Notes: generated from the sequence alone by a model not told the origin. Positions 23,929 through 31,923 are shown, counted from the first letter of the stretch. The stretch is 40,953 nt of DNA from Candidatus Methylomirabilota bacterium (GCA_016207095.1 JACQQF010000024.1:1-40953); one strand, 5' to 3'. A program made the numbers and translations.

Positions 23929-25833
23929 ATGTACAGAAACATCATGGTGCCACTTGACAATTCCGAGTATTCGAACTGCGCCGCGGAGCTTGCGGTCGCC
24001 CTCGGACAGCACTTTGGCGCATCCTTAACCGGCTCCCATGTGTACGCCGCCAAGATGCACGACTACCGTTTCAAGCAGATGGAGTACACGCTCCCTGAAG
24101 AGTATCAGGATGAGAATGAACTGGAGCGGCAACGGAAGATTCATGACTCTCTGATCACCATGGGACTTCAGTTGATCTCAGATTCCTACATCGACGTGAT
24201 GGAGCGGAGGTGCCAGGAGCGGGGCCTGGTCTTCGAACGGAAGATGTTCGACGGACGGACCTTCCAGCCGTTGGTGGAGGACATCAAGAAGAGCGGCTAC
24301 GACCTGGTCGTGATCGGTGCACTGGGCCTGGGCGCGGTGAAGGATAGCCTGATCGGCAGCGTCACGGACCGGGTGATCCGGCGGGTCACCACCGACGTCC
24401 TGGTGGCGAAGAACGTGGCACCGTTGGCGGAGCAGACGGGCGGGAGCATCCTGGTGGGGATCGACGGGAGCCCTCAGTCGTTTGCAGGGCTTAAGTCGGC
24501 GATCGCCATCGGGCGCGCCATGAATCGGCAGGTCGAGGCGGTCGGGGTCTACGACCCGTATCTGCACTACGCGATGTTTAACAGCATCGTGGGCGTGTTA
24601 TCCGAGAAGGCCTCGAAGGTATTCAAGTTCAAGGAACAGGAGAAGCTGCACGAGGAGATCATTGACACCGGTCTGGCCAAGATCTACCAGTCGCACCTGG
24701 AGGTGGCCAGGACCGTGGCTGCGGAGGACGGGGTCGATCTGAAAATCACCTTGCTGGACGGCAAGGCGTTCGAGAAGATCATCCAGTACATCAGGAAGGA
24801 GAAGCCGTGGCTCCTGGTCCTCGGCAGGATCGGCATCCATAGCGATGAGAGCATGGATATCGGAAGCAACGCCGAAAACCTCCTTCGCCTGGCCCCGTGT
24901 CACGTCTTGCTCACGAGTGGTAAGTGTTACCCGCCGATCGACGTGAGGGCGGAGGAGGCCGTGAGCTGGACCGATGAAGCGCTCGCCCGCATGGAGCGGG
25001 TGCCGGACTTCGTGAAGGGGATTGCCAGGACCGCCGTCCTGCGGTTCGCCTTGGAGCGAGGCCACTCGGTCGTGACCTCGTCGGTGATCGACCAGGTGAT
25101 GGACATCTTCATGCCGAAGCGGACGGCGGAGATGGCGGGGCGGGCGGCGCTGGAACTCGCTGTCGAGCGGATTCGTGCGGCCGATCTGTCCGCCTTCCTA
25201 TGCGAGGTGTGTGGTCACGTCGCCAGAGAGGTGAAGCCGGTCCAGTGTCCGGTTTGCCGTTCCGGCTCGGAGAAATTTCAGACGATCGACAAGACGGTCG
25301 TCGAGGCCCTGGCAGGGCGGGAGGGTGCCCTGGAGGAAGAGGAGGCGTTCGATGGCGTGAGGCTCACCTGGACCGAGGAGGCCAAGAAGCTTCTTCGGAC
25401 TGTCCCGTCGGGATACGAGCGGAGGCGGGCGAAGGCCAGGATGGAGAAGTCGGCCAGGATCCGCAAGCTGGAGGCGATCACGAAGGACGTGGCCGCGGCG
25501 GTCATCGACGAGGATGCGGACGCGAAGCGCGTGACCCCGCTCGTTCGAGGCGCTGTCGCGCCGGGCCCATTCATGCCGAAGCACACTGTTGCCTGGACCG
25601 AGGACGCGGTGTCCCGGCTGAACCGGGTGCCGGCAGGCTTCATGCGGGACATCACCAGGTCGAGGATCGAGGCAGTGGCAAAGGAACGCGGCGCCGAGCT
25701 GATCGACCTGGAGGTGGTGGAGGCCGGCATTGAGGTCGGCAAGAAGATCATGAACGAGGTTGTGGCCGACTACAGCAAGGGCGAGGTCCAGATAGCGGCG
25801 ATCCGTGAACAGTACGAGGGGAAGCCGGAATAG
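23929..25833 (+). CDS. Universal stress protein fused to PCP_red domains and zinc ribbon
   Basis: 634 aa; ATG 23929 has a GGGGGG leader, and a longer in-frame start lacks support. Residues 1-160 and about 170-330 are two Usp domains; the first has a complete ATP-binding-type G-2x-G-9x-GS pattern (GALGLGAVKDSLIGSV), the second is degenerate. From about 345 comes a PCP_red domain (WTDEALARMERVPDFVKGIA), the small domain found at the end of light-independent protochlorophyllide reductase. A rubredoxin-like zinc ribbon (CEVC...CPVC, about 425-445) follows, then two further PCP_red-like repeats (WTEEAKKLLRTVPSGY near 480; WTEDAVSRLNRVPAGFMRD near 553). No membrane segment. The fusion suggests nucleotide-dependent sensing joined to a redox or Fe-S partner; function is unknown. 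Confidence 0.85.
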   Translation: MYRNIMVPLDNSEYSNCAAELAVALGQHFGASLTGSHVYAAKMHDYRFKQMEYTLPEEYQDENELERQRKIHDSLITMGLQLISDSYIDVMERRCQERGLVFERKMFDGRTFQPLVEDIKKSGYDLVVIGALGLGAVKDSLIGSVTDRVIRRVTTDVLVAKNVAPLAEQTGGSILVGIDGSPQSFAGLKSAIAIGRAMNRQVEAVGVYDPYLHYAMFNSIVGVLSEKASKVFKFKEQEKLHEEIIDTGLAKIYQSHLEVARTVAAEDGVDLKITLLDGKAFEKIIQYIRKEKPWLLVLGRIGIHSDESMDIGSNAENLLRLAPCHVLLTSGKCYPPIDVRAEEAVSWTDEALARMERVPDFVKGIARTAVLRFALERGHSVVTSSVIDQVMDIFMPKRTAEMAGRAALELAVERIRAADLSAFLCEVCGHVAREVKPVQCPVCRSGSEKFQTIDKTVVEALAGREGALEEEEAFDGVRLTWTEEAKKLLRTVPSGYERRRAKARMEKSARIRKLEAITKDVAAAVIDEDADAKRVTPLVRGAVAPGPFMPKHTVAWTEDAVSRLNRVPAGFMRDITRSRIEAVAKERGAELIDLEVVEAGIEVGKKIMNEVVADYSKGEVQIAAIREQYEGKPE

Positions 25834-25873
25834 GGCGAGTGGCTGATTGCTGCGCCCCGGCGACCGTTCAGGG

Positions 25874-26275
25874 ATGGCGATACAGCAGGTGAAGTTCCGG
25901 CAGGCGGCGCTGTCGTACCTGATTTACGGCTGCCTCTACCTCGCGGGAGCTGCATACATTGCGACCTCAGGTGTCTCCGGGCGGGCGATGACTGCACGAT
26001 CGACCCTCGTGTGGTTCGGCGTTGGGGCGATCCTGGTCATCCTGTTTCCCTGGCTGATCAGCAAGGGGTATGTCTGGTTCACGCGTCTCCTCGTTCTTCT
26101 TGTCCTCTTTCGGGCCGTCGGCATTGTCAGGGTCATCGTCAGGCCGACAATCGCGGCGGTTCCCCTTATTGGAGGGATCGAACTCCCCATGCGCCTGGGG
26201 GCGTTCTTCTTTTTGCTCGTCACTCTCGGGGCCAGCTATATGCTGGCCCGGGCCGCTTGGGATCTCAGTCCATGA
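25874..26275 (+). CDS. Four-helix membrane protein
   Basis: 133 aa. ATG 25874 is used; a TTG-type start at 25847 in the same frame is an alternative. Four hydrophobic helices with short loops (ALSYLIYGCLYLAGAAYI; LVWFGVGAILVILFPWLI; LLVLLVLFRAVGIVRVIV; AFFFLLVTLGASYMLARAAW). No family recognised. It overlaps the Mrp gene by 4 bp (ATGA), so it belongs to the Usp-Mrp-PCP_red set. Confidence 0.7.
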   Translation: MAIQQVKFRQAALSYLIYGCLYLAGAAYIATSGVSGRAMTARSTLVWFGVGAILVILFPWLISKGYVWFTRLLVLLVLFRAVGIVRVIVRPTIAAVPLIGGIELPMRLGAFFFLLVTLGASYMLARAAWDLSP

Positions 26276-27192
26276 AAACATACGGGGATATCCCCGGCGA
26301 CGCCGGCTCGGATGTGTTAGGCCAGGTCAACGCGCAACAGGAGCGCCTCCGGGCCCGCATGGCGAGGATCCATGCCAAGGTGGCTGTCCTGAGCGGCAAG
26401 GGCGGGGTCGGCAAAAGCGTCATCGTCGCCAACCTGGCTGCTGCCTTTGCGGAAGGCGGGCTGCGGGTTGGAGTCCTGGACGCCGATATCAACGGCCCGT
26501 CCCTGGGAAAGATGCTCGGGGTGCGGGGACAGCGTCTCGCCTTTGAGACGGCTGGCGTACAGCCCGCGCTGGGGCCGCTGGGAATACGGGTGCTGTCGAT
26601 GGATCTCTTCCTTCCCAGCGATGAGACCCCTGTCCTCTGGACCGGGCCGACGGAGGGGGGAGGGTACCTCTGGCGAGGGGCGATGGAAGCCGCAACACTC
26701 AGGGAGTTCCTTGCTGACACCGAGTGGGGTGAACTGGACATGTTGCTTCTTGACCTGCCGCCCGGGACTGACCGAATCCCCAGCCTGCTCTCGTTACTTC
26801 CGGAACTCCACGGGATTGTCATCGTGACCTTGCCCTCACAGGTTTCGCAACTCATCGTGGCCAAATCGGTGACCATGGCCAAGGAGATCGTGAAGGCGCC
26901 GATACTGGGCCTCGTCGAGAATATGGCGGCCCATCGTTGCGCCCACTGCGGCGCTGAGGAAGCCTTGTTCGCCGGGGAGGATTCGGCGCAAATGGCTGAG
27001 CGGCTGGCGATCCCCTTCCTGGGTCGCGTTCCCTTTGATCCGGTTCTCACCCGCTGCGCAGACGAAGGGACTCCGGTCCTGCTGTCGCATCCGACCGCGC
27101 CCGCAGCCCAAGCCCTGTCTCGGATCGCCGCCAAGATAGGGGAGGCACTCCACCGTGCGCCTGCGCTCGCGGAGGCAAAGGAGAGCCCATGA
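26272..27192 (+). CDS. mrp: Mrp/NBP35-family Fe-S carrier ATPase
   Basis: 306 aa. Deviant Walker A is GKGGVGKS (42-49), and LDADINGPSLGKMLG and LLLDLPPGTDR are the family's switch regions. C223 and C226 (RCAHCG) form the CxxC that binds a bridging [4Fe-4S] cluster between two monomers. Mrp proteins carry clusters to apoproteins. It sits between a membrane protein and a zinc-ribbon/PCP_red protein, both overlapping it by 4 bp, so a cluster-delivery role toward the PCP_red proteins is plausible. Confidence 0.9.
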   Translation: MKTYGDIPGDAGSDVLGQVNAQQERLRARMARIHAKVAVLSGKGGVGKSVIVANLAAAFAEGGLRVGVLDADINGPSLGKMLGVRGQRLAFETAGVQPALGPLGIRVLSMDLFLPSDETPVLWTGPTEGGGYLWRGAMEAATLREFLADTEWGELDMLLLDLPPGTDRIPSLLSLLPELHGIVIVTLPSQVSQLIVAKSVTMAKEIVKAPILGLVENMAAHRCAHCGAEEALFAGEDSAQMAERLAIPFLGRVPFDPVLTRCADEGTPVLLSHPTAPAAQALSRIAAKIGEALHRAPALAEAKESP

Positions 27193-27683
27193 AATTTTTA
27201 TGTGTCCAGTGCGATGAGGCGATGAAGATAACAGAGACGAAGGGACCGGAGGACGGGAGCCTGGCTGTGGTGTTTGGCTGCCCGACCTGCAGGCGGCAGG
27301 TGGCAATGCTCACCAATCCGATGGAGACACAAATGGTCCGATCGCTCGATGTGAAGATAGGGGGACAACAGGCCCCTCACGATCCGATGGCATTCGTTCG
27401 AAGCAGCCTCGCCGTCAAGCGGGAAGAAGTGCCGTCGCCCAGCGAGCCTTCCCCGACCGGATTAGGCTGCCCCTTCACCTCGATCGCGAATTCTGCGTTC
27501 GAGAGGCAAGGCTTGATAGGGGGGGCGATCTGGACCGAGGAGGCGGCAGAACGGCTGAATAACATCCCGAGCTTCGTCCGCTCTTGGGCCCAAAGGGGGA
27601 TCGAGCAGTACGCGCGGGAGAACGGCTGCCAGAGAATCACAGTCGAGGTGATGGAAGAGGCGAGGCAACGCTTCGGAATGTAA
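27189..27683 (+). CDS. Zinc-ribbon protein with C-terminal PCP_red domain
   Basis: 164 aa. N-terminal CVQC (5-8) and CPTC (31-34) make a zinc ribbon or rubredoxin-like site; a Pro-rich linker follows; residues about 114-164 are a PCP_red domain (AIWTEEAAERLNNIPSFV; ENGCQRITVEVMEEAR), the same module that occurs three times in the Usp fusion upstream. It overlaps mrp by 4 bp. Together these genes appear to form a single unit centred on PCP_red domains and Fe-S handling. Function unknown. Confidence 0.8.
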   Translation: MKFLCVQCDEAMKITETKGPEDGSLAVVFGCPTCRRQVAMLTNPMETQMVRSLDVKIGGQQAPHDPMAFVRSSLAVKREEVPSPSEPSPTGLGCPFTSIANSAFERQGLIGGAIWTEEAAERLNNIPSFVRSWAQRGIEQYARENGCQRITVEVMEEARQRFGM

Positions 27684-27692
27684 GCGGCGTCC

Positions 27693-28154
27693 ATGACCTC
27701 ACTGCGGCTGGCGAATCTCTGGCTGCACCTGTTCGCCGCTTCCATCTGGATCGGTGTGTCGGCCTTCCTCACCATGCTCTGGCTTCCTCAGGTCCGCAAG
27801 GGCATCGATCCGGTCTCGTGGGAGGAACTACTCCTTCGCCTCGGAAGACGCTACATCCGATGGGCCTGGCTGGCCGTCCACATCCTAGTGCTGACCGGAA
27901 TCTTCAATCTCCTGAGTGTGGGAATCGACACCGGGTTCGCATTCCCGCCCGCCTTCCTGAGACGGCTCATCGCCAAGCTCGTGATCGTGTTGCTCATGGT
28001 TGCGCTTCAGGTAGGATTGAGCGTCATCTGGCTGCCACGGCTTGCAAGGGGTCCATCTGGAGGGGTGGCAGAGAAGGCGATCCGCCGCGCGCTTCTCGCC
28101 ACCAGCATTGCAGGGGCTCTCGCCTTGTGGTTCGCCTTGATGTTGCGGAGCTAA
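27693..28154 (+). CDS. CopD-like four-helix membrane protein
   Basis: 153 aa. LANLWLHLFAASIWIGVSAF at the N-terminus carries the H and W spacing of the CopD/YqhA-type integral membrane family (W-L-H-x-x-A-x-x-x-W-I-G), with H12 as a possible heme or copper ligand; a second His occurs in VHILVLTGIFNLLSVG. Four helices. It begins 9 bp after the previous gene but has no clear ribosome site. The family is linked to copper handling or heme binding; here it ends the Usp-Mrp set. Confidence 0.7.
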   Translation: MTSLRLANLWLHLFAASIWIGVSAFLTMLWLPQVRKGIDPVSWEELLLRLGRRYIRWAWLAVHILVLTGIFNLLSVGIDTGFAFPPAFLRRLIAKLVIVLLMVALQVGLSVIWLPRLARGPSGGVAEKAIRRALLATSIAGALALWFALMLRS

Positions 28155-28192
28155 TACAAACGTATCGCATACCGTGTCATTGCTCCGAAAGT

Positions 28193-28284
28193 CCCCTCAC
28201 CCCGACCCTCTCCCGCAAATGGGGAGAGGGGGCCACAAAAAGGAACTCCTCTCCCCCGCTGGGGGAGAGGATGAAGGTGAGGGG
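28193..28284. repeat. Three-stem palindromic intergenic repeat
   Basis: Inverted pairs CCCCTCACC/GGTGAGGGG (28193-28201 with 28276-28284) enclose two hairpins, 28206-28230 (CCCTCTCCC...GGGAGAGGG) and 28248-28270 (CCTCTCCCCC, GCT, GGGGGAGAGG). This C/G-rich type recurs in many bacterial genomes between converging genes and may end transcription from both sides. Confidence 0.8.
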
Positions 28285-28327
28285 GGACGAGGATTGGGCG
28301 GGGTCAAGCCCCTCTCGGGGCGGAGGC

Positions 28328-28828
28328 TCAGGCGAGGGAGATCCGATGTTCCCCGAGGATCTGTCGGAGGCGCTGGCCGTTGATGAGTTCGAGCGGCGGC
28401 CCCTCGATCAGTTTAGGGACCTCCTCGGAAAAAAAACCGGTCGTGATGAAGATGCCTTTGGATGCCCCCTCGGCGCGCACGGTGTCGCCCAGGGCGATGA
28501 TCCGCGTGGAGTCGATCGGCTCGTCGGGCGAGGCCAGCACGCAATGGATGATATAGTCGCCTCCGGTGATCGGCTTGGGATTCACAGCGGTGATATCGAT
28601 CTTGCCCTGCTTATTGCTGTTGAATGAGTTGATGACCAGACCCATGTCTTCCAGGAGGCGGATGCACAGGCGCTCGAACTGCTCTGGGGCAAGCCGCTCC
28701 AGTCGCTGCTGGTCAGCGCCCCTGGGCTGGTAATAGGCCTTTTCGGCGGCCACAGGTGTGGAGGAGCGGTTGATCAGAAGGATGAGGGCCAAACCGGCCA
28801 GGATCGCGATGGTGACCAGGATGAACAC
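28328..28828 (-). CDS. Membrane-anchored Mrr-like nuclease-fold protein, probably inactive
   Basis: 166 aa. One N-terminal membrane helix (FILVTIAILAGLALILLI), then an Mrr-type fold: LAPEQFERLCIRLLEDMGL, GKIDITAV with the conserved Asp (D78), ALGDTVRAEGASKGIFITTGFF and LELINGQRLRQIL. In active members the second strand carries (Q/E)xK (e.g. QCK); here it reads IHCVLA, without the Lys. The nuclease is therefore probably dead or altered. It lies downstream of a small membrane gene on the same strand. Confidence 0.75.
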   Translation of the reverse strand: MFILVTIAILAGLALILLINRSSTPVAAEKAYYQPRGADQQRLERLAPEQFERLCIRLLEDMGLVINSFNSNKQGKIDITAVNPKPITGGDYIIHCVLASPDEPIDSTRIIALGDTVRAEGASKGIFITTGFFSEEVPKLIEGPPLELINGQRLRQILGEHRISLA

Positions 28829-28879
28829 GCCTGCCCCTTAGCGAGTAGCGGGAGACCTCGATGGACTAACGGGAACGGT

Positions 28880-29047
28880 CTATTTGTACATCTCTTCGAA
28901 GATCCGGTCCTTCTGGCCCTTATCGATGAGGTGATCGTGCCGAAACGCCTGTTTCATCGCTATCCCGAGGCAGATCAGCACGAGGACCAGCATTCCAATG
29001 ATGGGGATGTTATCCGGTTGGGTCGCAATGGCCAGAAACTGCTGCAC
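28880..29047 (-). CDS. Small single-helix membrane protein
   Basis: 55 aa from GTG 29047, with a perfect AAGGAGG six bases upstream. One helix (IIGMLVLVLICLGIAM) between FLAIATQPDNIP and a charged tail (KGQKDRIFEEMYK). The text ATQPDNIPI recurs in small proteins that accompany membrane redox complexes. The Mrr-like gene is 51 bp downstream on the same strand. Confidence 0.75.
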   Translation of the reverse strand: MQQFLAIATQPDNIPIIGMLVLVLICLGIAMKQAFRHDHLIDKGQKDRIFEEMYK

Positions 29048-29068
29048 AGGCTTCCTCCTTCCGACGGA

Positions 29069-29096
29069 ATTGTAGCATCATCGTTGATGATTGCAA
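29069..29096 (-). promoter_or_regulatory. Promoter of the 55-aa membrane gene, with small palindrome
   Basis: Minus strand TTGCAA (29096-29091), 16-bp spacer, TACAAT (29074-29069). The spacer contains the palindrome ATCATC-GTT-GATGAT, which may bind a regulator acting on both divergent genes. Confidence 0.5.
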
Positions 29097-29117
29097 GCCT
29101 TTTGTCTGGAGGGCGCG

Positions 29118-29288
29118 GTGGGGTATCTGGCGAAGGGGCTCCAACTGTTCGGGATGGCGAATCTGATGGTCGGCTTCTACATCGGCCTCACCGACGAGAG
29201 GGGGATGTGGACGGAGCTCTATCTGCTGGGCATCGGGAGTGTCGTCTTTTTACTCGGGCGGCTCCTCGAAGGAAGGGGGAAACCGTGA
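29118..29288 (+). CDS. Small two-helix membrane protein
   Basis: 56 aa from GTG 29118 with GGAGG nine bases upstream. Two helices (LFGMANLMVGFYIGL and LYLLGIGSVVFLLGRLL) around a charged loop. It overlaps the following TPR gene by 4 bp (GTGA), so the two are coupled. Divergent to the 55-aa membrane gene. No family recognised. Confidence 0.7.
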   Translation: MGYLAKGLQLFGMANLMVGFYIGLTDERGMWTELYLLGIGSVVFLLGRLLEGRGKP

Positions 29289-30358
29289 GCCCAGCGATGC
29301 GGGGGCTATGGCTTTCACTCCTCCTGATCTCGCTGCTGGGGGAAGGGGCCTTGGGGGCGCCCAAGGGCGCGGACCCTTCCTCCGCCGCCCCGGACCAAGA
29401 GTATCGACGCGGGGTCTCGCTTCAACAAGAGAGACGCATGTCCGAGGCGATCGATGCCTTTCGGGCCTGTCTTCGGCTCGACCCAACGCGCTCCCGGGCC
29501 TATGACAGGCTCAAAGAGGCATACGGGCACAAGCAGACGATCGATCAGGTGGTTGCCGAGCTAAGCAGTCGAACGGAGCGGGACCGCAGCGACTTCGTCT
29601 CCTGGAATCTGCTCGGTGTCCTCTATGTCAAGCAGGGGCGCTGGTCGGACGGCATGGCTGCGCTTGAGCGGGCGGTGCGCTCTGAGCCCAGGGATGTTGA
29701 TGCCTGGACCAATCTCGGCTGGTTGCTGACGGAGCTGAAGCAGGTCGAGAGGGCCCGCGAGGCGTTCGGCCGTGCGCTTGCCCTTAACCCCGGCTATGGC
29801 CGTGCGCACGCCGGGATGGCCGGACTGCACGCAGAGGGAGGTGGCGACTACGATAAGGCGATCGAAGCGTATCGGCTCGCGCTTTCGGCCGAGCCGGACA
29901 ATCCAACCTACCTCTATGACATGGGGTGGGCCTATTACCGCAAGGGGATGACCGATCGAGCCTTGGAGGTGTTGACGCGAGCGTCGGTCCTCGCCCCCGA
30001 TGATCCGGCGGGGCGAGCGAAGGTCGGATGGGCGCGGCTTCGCCTGAAAGACTACGGGGCCGCGATAGAGGAATTTCAACAGGCATTGCGTCTGCAGCCA
30101 ACGTATGCCTTCGCTCGATTCGGACTGGCGCGGGCGCTTCAGGCGGAGGGGCGGAACGACTCAGCAATGGCGGAATACAAGCGGGCCTGGCGGGAAAGCA
30201 GGAACGATCTCTACCTGATCTACCTGCTCGGGCTGTATCTGCAGCGGAGCCTGGTCTTCATCCTCCTGGTGGTTGGCCTTGCGATGGTCCTCACGCTTTT
30301 CTGGCTGTTTCGGCGGAACACACTGCCACCGGCATCGCAGTCGGCGGGGGAAAAATGA
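29285..30358 (+). CDS. Exported TPR-repeat protein with C-terminal anchor
   Basis: 357 aa from GTG 29285. Signal peptide (LWLSLLLISLLGEGALGAP), then about seven TPR units from residue 40 to 310, such as SWNLLGVLYVKQGRWSDGMA and YLYDMGWAYYRKGMTDRALE, and a C-terminal membrane helix (VFILLVVGLAMVLTLFWLF). The repeats would lie outside the cytoplasm, tethered at both ends, as an assembly scaffold. The neighbouring ferredoxin-membrane fusion is convergent, so a direct link is uncertain. Confidence 0.85.
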   Translation: MSPAMRGLWLSLLLISLLGEGALGAPKGADPSSAAPDQEYRRGVSLQQERRMSEAIDAFRACLRLDPTRSRAYDRLKEAYGHKQTIDQVVAELSSRTERDRSDFVSWNLLGVLYVKQGRWSDGMAALERAVRSEPRDVDAWTNLGWLLTELKQVERAREAFGRALALNPGYGRAHAGMAGLHAEGGGDYDKAIEAYRLALSAEPDNPTYLYDMGWAYYRKGMTDRALEVLTRASVLAPDDPAGRAKVGWARLRLKDYGAAIEEFQQALRLQPTYAFARFGLARALQAEGRNDSAMAEYKRAWRESRNDLYLIYLLGLYLQRSLVFILLVVGLAMVLTLFWLFRRNTLPPASQSAGEK

Positions 30359-30376
30359 CACGGAAGGGGAGGCGCC

Positions 30377-31552
30377 TCACGCCAAGCGGGCGATCATTCT
30401 CGGGTCGATGTGCTGCGCCCGCATCGTTCGCTTGAGTTCGTGAAGCTGCTTGCCCACCTGCCAGCATTGGTAGATCGCGTACAGGGTGAAGATCCCCATG
30501 AGCCCGGCGATCGTTTGGAACCCCAGGAAGGGGATGAAGCTTTCCGCGTTCAGGAACCCCCCCAGTAGCTCTCCAAGGCTGGGCTTTGGATTGGTCAGGA
30601 GGGTGTCGATCCGGATGGTTTGAAGGGAGAGGAGGCCGCTCACAACCGAGATCAGACCGGTCACCGCCCCGCCGGCGGCGAGCTGCATGAACCTTTGACG
30701 CCTCACTCGAAACCGGGGGATGAATCGGGCCCGATCTGCCGCTTGAAGCAGGCCTTGGGCCAGATCGTGCTTCTGGCGAAGGGTCATCCCCTTCTTCTCC
30801 AATTCAGACACCACGTACACGTCCTTTCCGAACTCGACCGCCACCTCCTTTTTTAGACGCCTTCCTGCCTCTTCCGCCTCAGAGAATACCGCGATATCGA
30901 ATGGTCGAGAGCCCCCCAGCATCTCCACGACCTGGTAGAGCAGGGCCTGAAGCCGCCGATACTCCCCCGGGTCCATCGGTTTCGCTGGCGGGGCAGCCGC
31001 AGCCGCGGGTTTTGGGGCCGGCTTGGCAGGTGCTGCCGCGGCCGGCGCCGGAGCTGTTGGGGCCTCGGTCGCGGCCGCGACGGCGGCATGGACCATGGCT
31101 GGGGCAGGAGCTGGCGCCTCGAGCGTTGCGGCGGTCGCAGCCACCGCGGATGGCGTGGACGGTGGAGGTGCTTCAGCCTTTACAGCACCCGTAGCGACCG
31201 CTGCTGGCACCTTCGCAGCCACGGCCGGCTGGCCCTTCCAGGCCCAGTGGGTTGAGCCCGCGGCAATGCCACCGGAGCCGACCTCGGCCTTGCTCTTTGC
31301 CGCAGGAACGCCGGTATTCTCGGCAAAATAGTCGATGGCTTTCTGGGTGTAGGACTTCCACTGTTCGGGAACGTCGGCCTCCGCGAAGATCGCAGTGACC
31401 GGACAGACTGGCACGCAGGCGTTGCAGTCGATGCACTCCTCGGGATGGATGAAGAGTTGGTCTTCATTTTCATAGAAGCATGCAACCGGGCAGACCTCGA
31501 CGCAGGCACGATCCTTGGTCCCGATGCATGGGTCAGCGACGACGTAGGCCAT
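30377..31552 (-). CDS. 7Fe-type ferredoxin fused to an Ala/Pro linker and membrane domain
   Basis: 391 aa. ATG 31552 has GGAGGAA five bases upstream; earlier in-frame codons do not. Residues 1-60 are an FdxA-type ferredoxin: C9, C17, C21 (a [3Fe-4S]-type set) and C40, C43, C46, C50 ([4Fe-4S]). After a short helix there are about 120 residues rich in Ala and Pro, then a conserved soluble part (DIAVFSEAEEAGRRLKKEVA; GMTLRQKHDLAQGLLQA) and two membrane helices. Ferredoxins of this kind are normally short and free; tethering to the membrane suggests a fixed electron donor or acceptor for a membrane partner. The C-terminal domain is unnamed to me. Confidence 0.8.
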   Translation of the reverse strand: MAYVVADPCIGTKDRACVEVCPVACFYENEDQLFIHPEECIDCNACVPVCPVTAIFAEADVPEQWKSYTQKAIDYFAENTGVPAAKSKAEVGSGGIAAGSTHWAWKGQPAVAAKVPAAVATGAVKAEAPPPSTPSAVAATAATLEAPAPAPAMVHAAVAAATEAPTAPAPAAAAPAKPAPKPAAAAAPPAKPMDPGEYRRLQALLYQVVEMLGGSRPFDIAVFSEAEEAGRRLKKEVAVEFGKDVYVVSELEKKGMTLRQKHDLAQGLLQAADRARFIPRFRVRRQRFMQLAAGGAVTGLISVVSGLLSLQTIRIDTLLTNPKPSLGELLGGFLNAESFIPFLGFQTIAGLMGIFTLYAIYQCWQVGKQLHELKRTMRAQHIDPRMIARLA

Positions 31553-31875
31553 CTCTTCCTCCGATAGAGATTTCGTCGTACATACTACACATCCCGCCTG
31601 CATGGGGCAAGCAAAAACCACCTCCTCTGGTGAAGTAACAGGCCCCAATAGAAAGTCCGTTCGTCCAGAGGAGGCGCGGTATTTTCGCGCCGTCTCGAAG
31701 GACGGACGGTCTGTCCTGAGCACGTCGAAGGGAGCAGCGCTGAGGTAGGCCAGACAGACTGCTCAGCAGGCGAGAAGAAGGCGGTGTAGTGGACGCTGCT
31801 CATAATGGCACTGCCACCCCCCTACGTCCTGGCAAAGTGCCTTTTTTGTGAAGAACGCATTTTGGGCTTGACAAC
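31553..31875. other. Non-coding stretch upstream of the ferredoxin fusion and nrdJ
   Basis: No gene is seen from the ferredoxin start at 31552 to the PIN-NrdJ start at 32208 (655 bp). The region holds a partial palindromic repeat at 31694-31732, the nrdJ promoter and NrdR boxes at 31868-31923, and another palindrome at 32016-32078. Confidence 0.6.
31694..31732. repeat. Partial copy of a dispersed TCGAAGG repeat
   Basis: TCGAAGGAC near 31695 and GTCGAAGG near 31724 with GTCCTGAGCAC between, the same type as the palindrome at 32016-32078. Likely a degenerate copy. Confidence 0.4.
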
Positions 31876-31897
31876 ACACTAGATATTGTAGTATTAG
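31868..31897 (+). promoter_or_regulatory. Sigma70 promoter of the PIN-nrdJ ORF
   Basis: TTGACA (31868-31873) and TATTAG (31892-31897) with an 18-bp spacer. It lies about 310 bp before the TTG start at 32208. The NrdR boxes overlap the spacer and the start site. Confidence 0.6.
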
Positions 31898-31923
31898 ACA
31901 ATCCCCCGCACAAAATATGGTAT
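31876..31923 (+). promoter_or_regulatory. Tandem NrdR boxes
   Basis: Box 1 (31876-31891, ACACTAGATATTGTAG) matches the consensus ACACWATATATWGTGT at 13 of 16 positions; box 2 (31908-31923, GCACAAAATATGGTAT) at 12 of 16. Their starts are 32 bp apart, three helical turns, the usual NrdR arrangement. NrdR is a dATP/ATP-sensing repressor of ribonucleotide reductase genes; repression would block the promoter at 31868-31897. Confidence 0.7.

Noticed and set aside
28193-28284. CRISPR array
   Set aside because: The repeats are paired palindromes without regular spacers.
27584-28627. 347-codon plus-strand frame over the CopD-like gene and the palindromic repeat
   Set aside because: It runs through a palindromic repeat and the end of the Mrr-like gene, with no domain or ribosome site.
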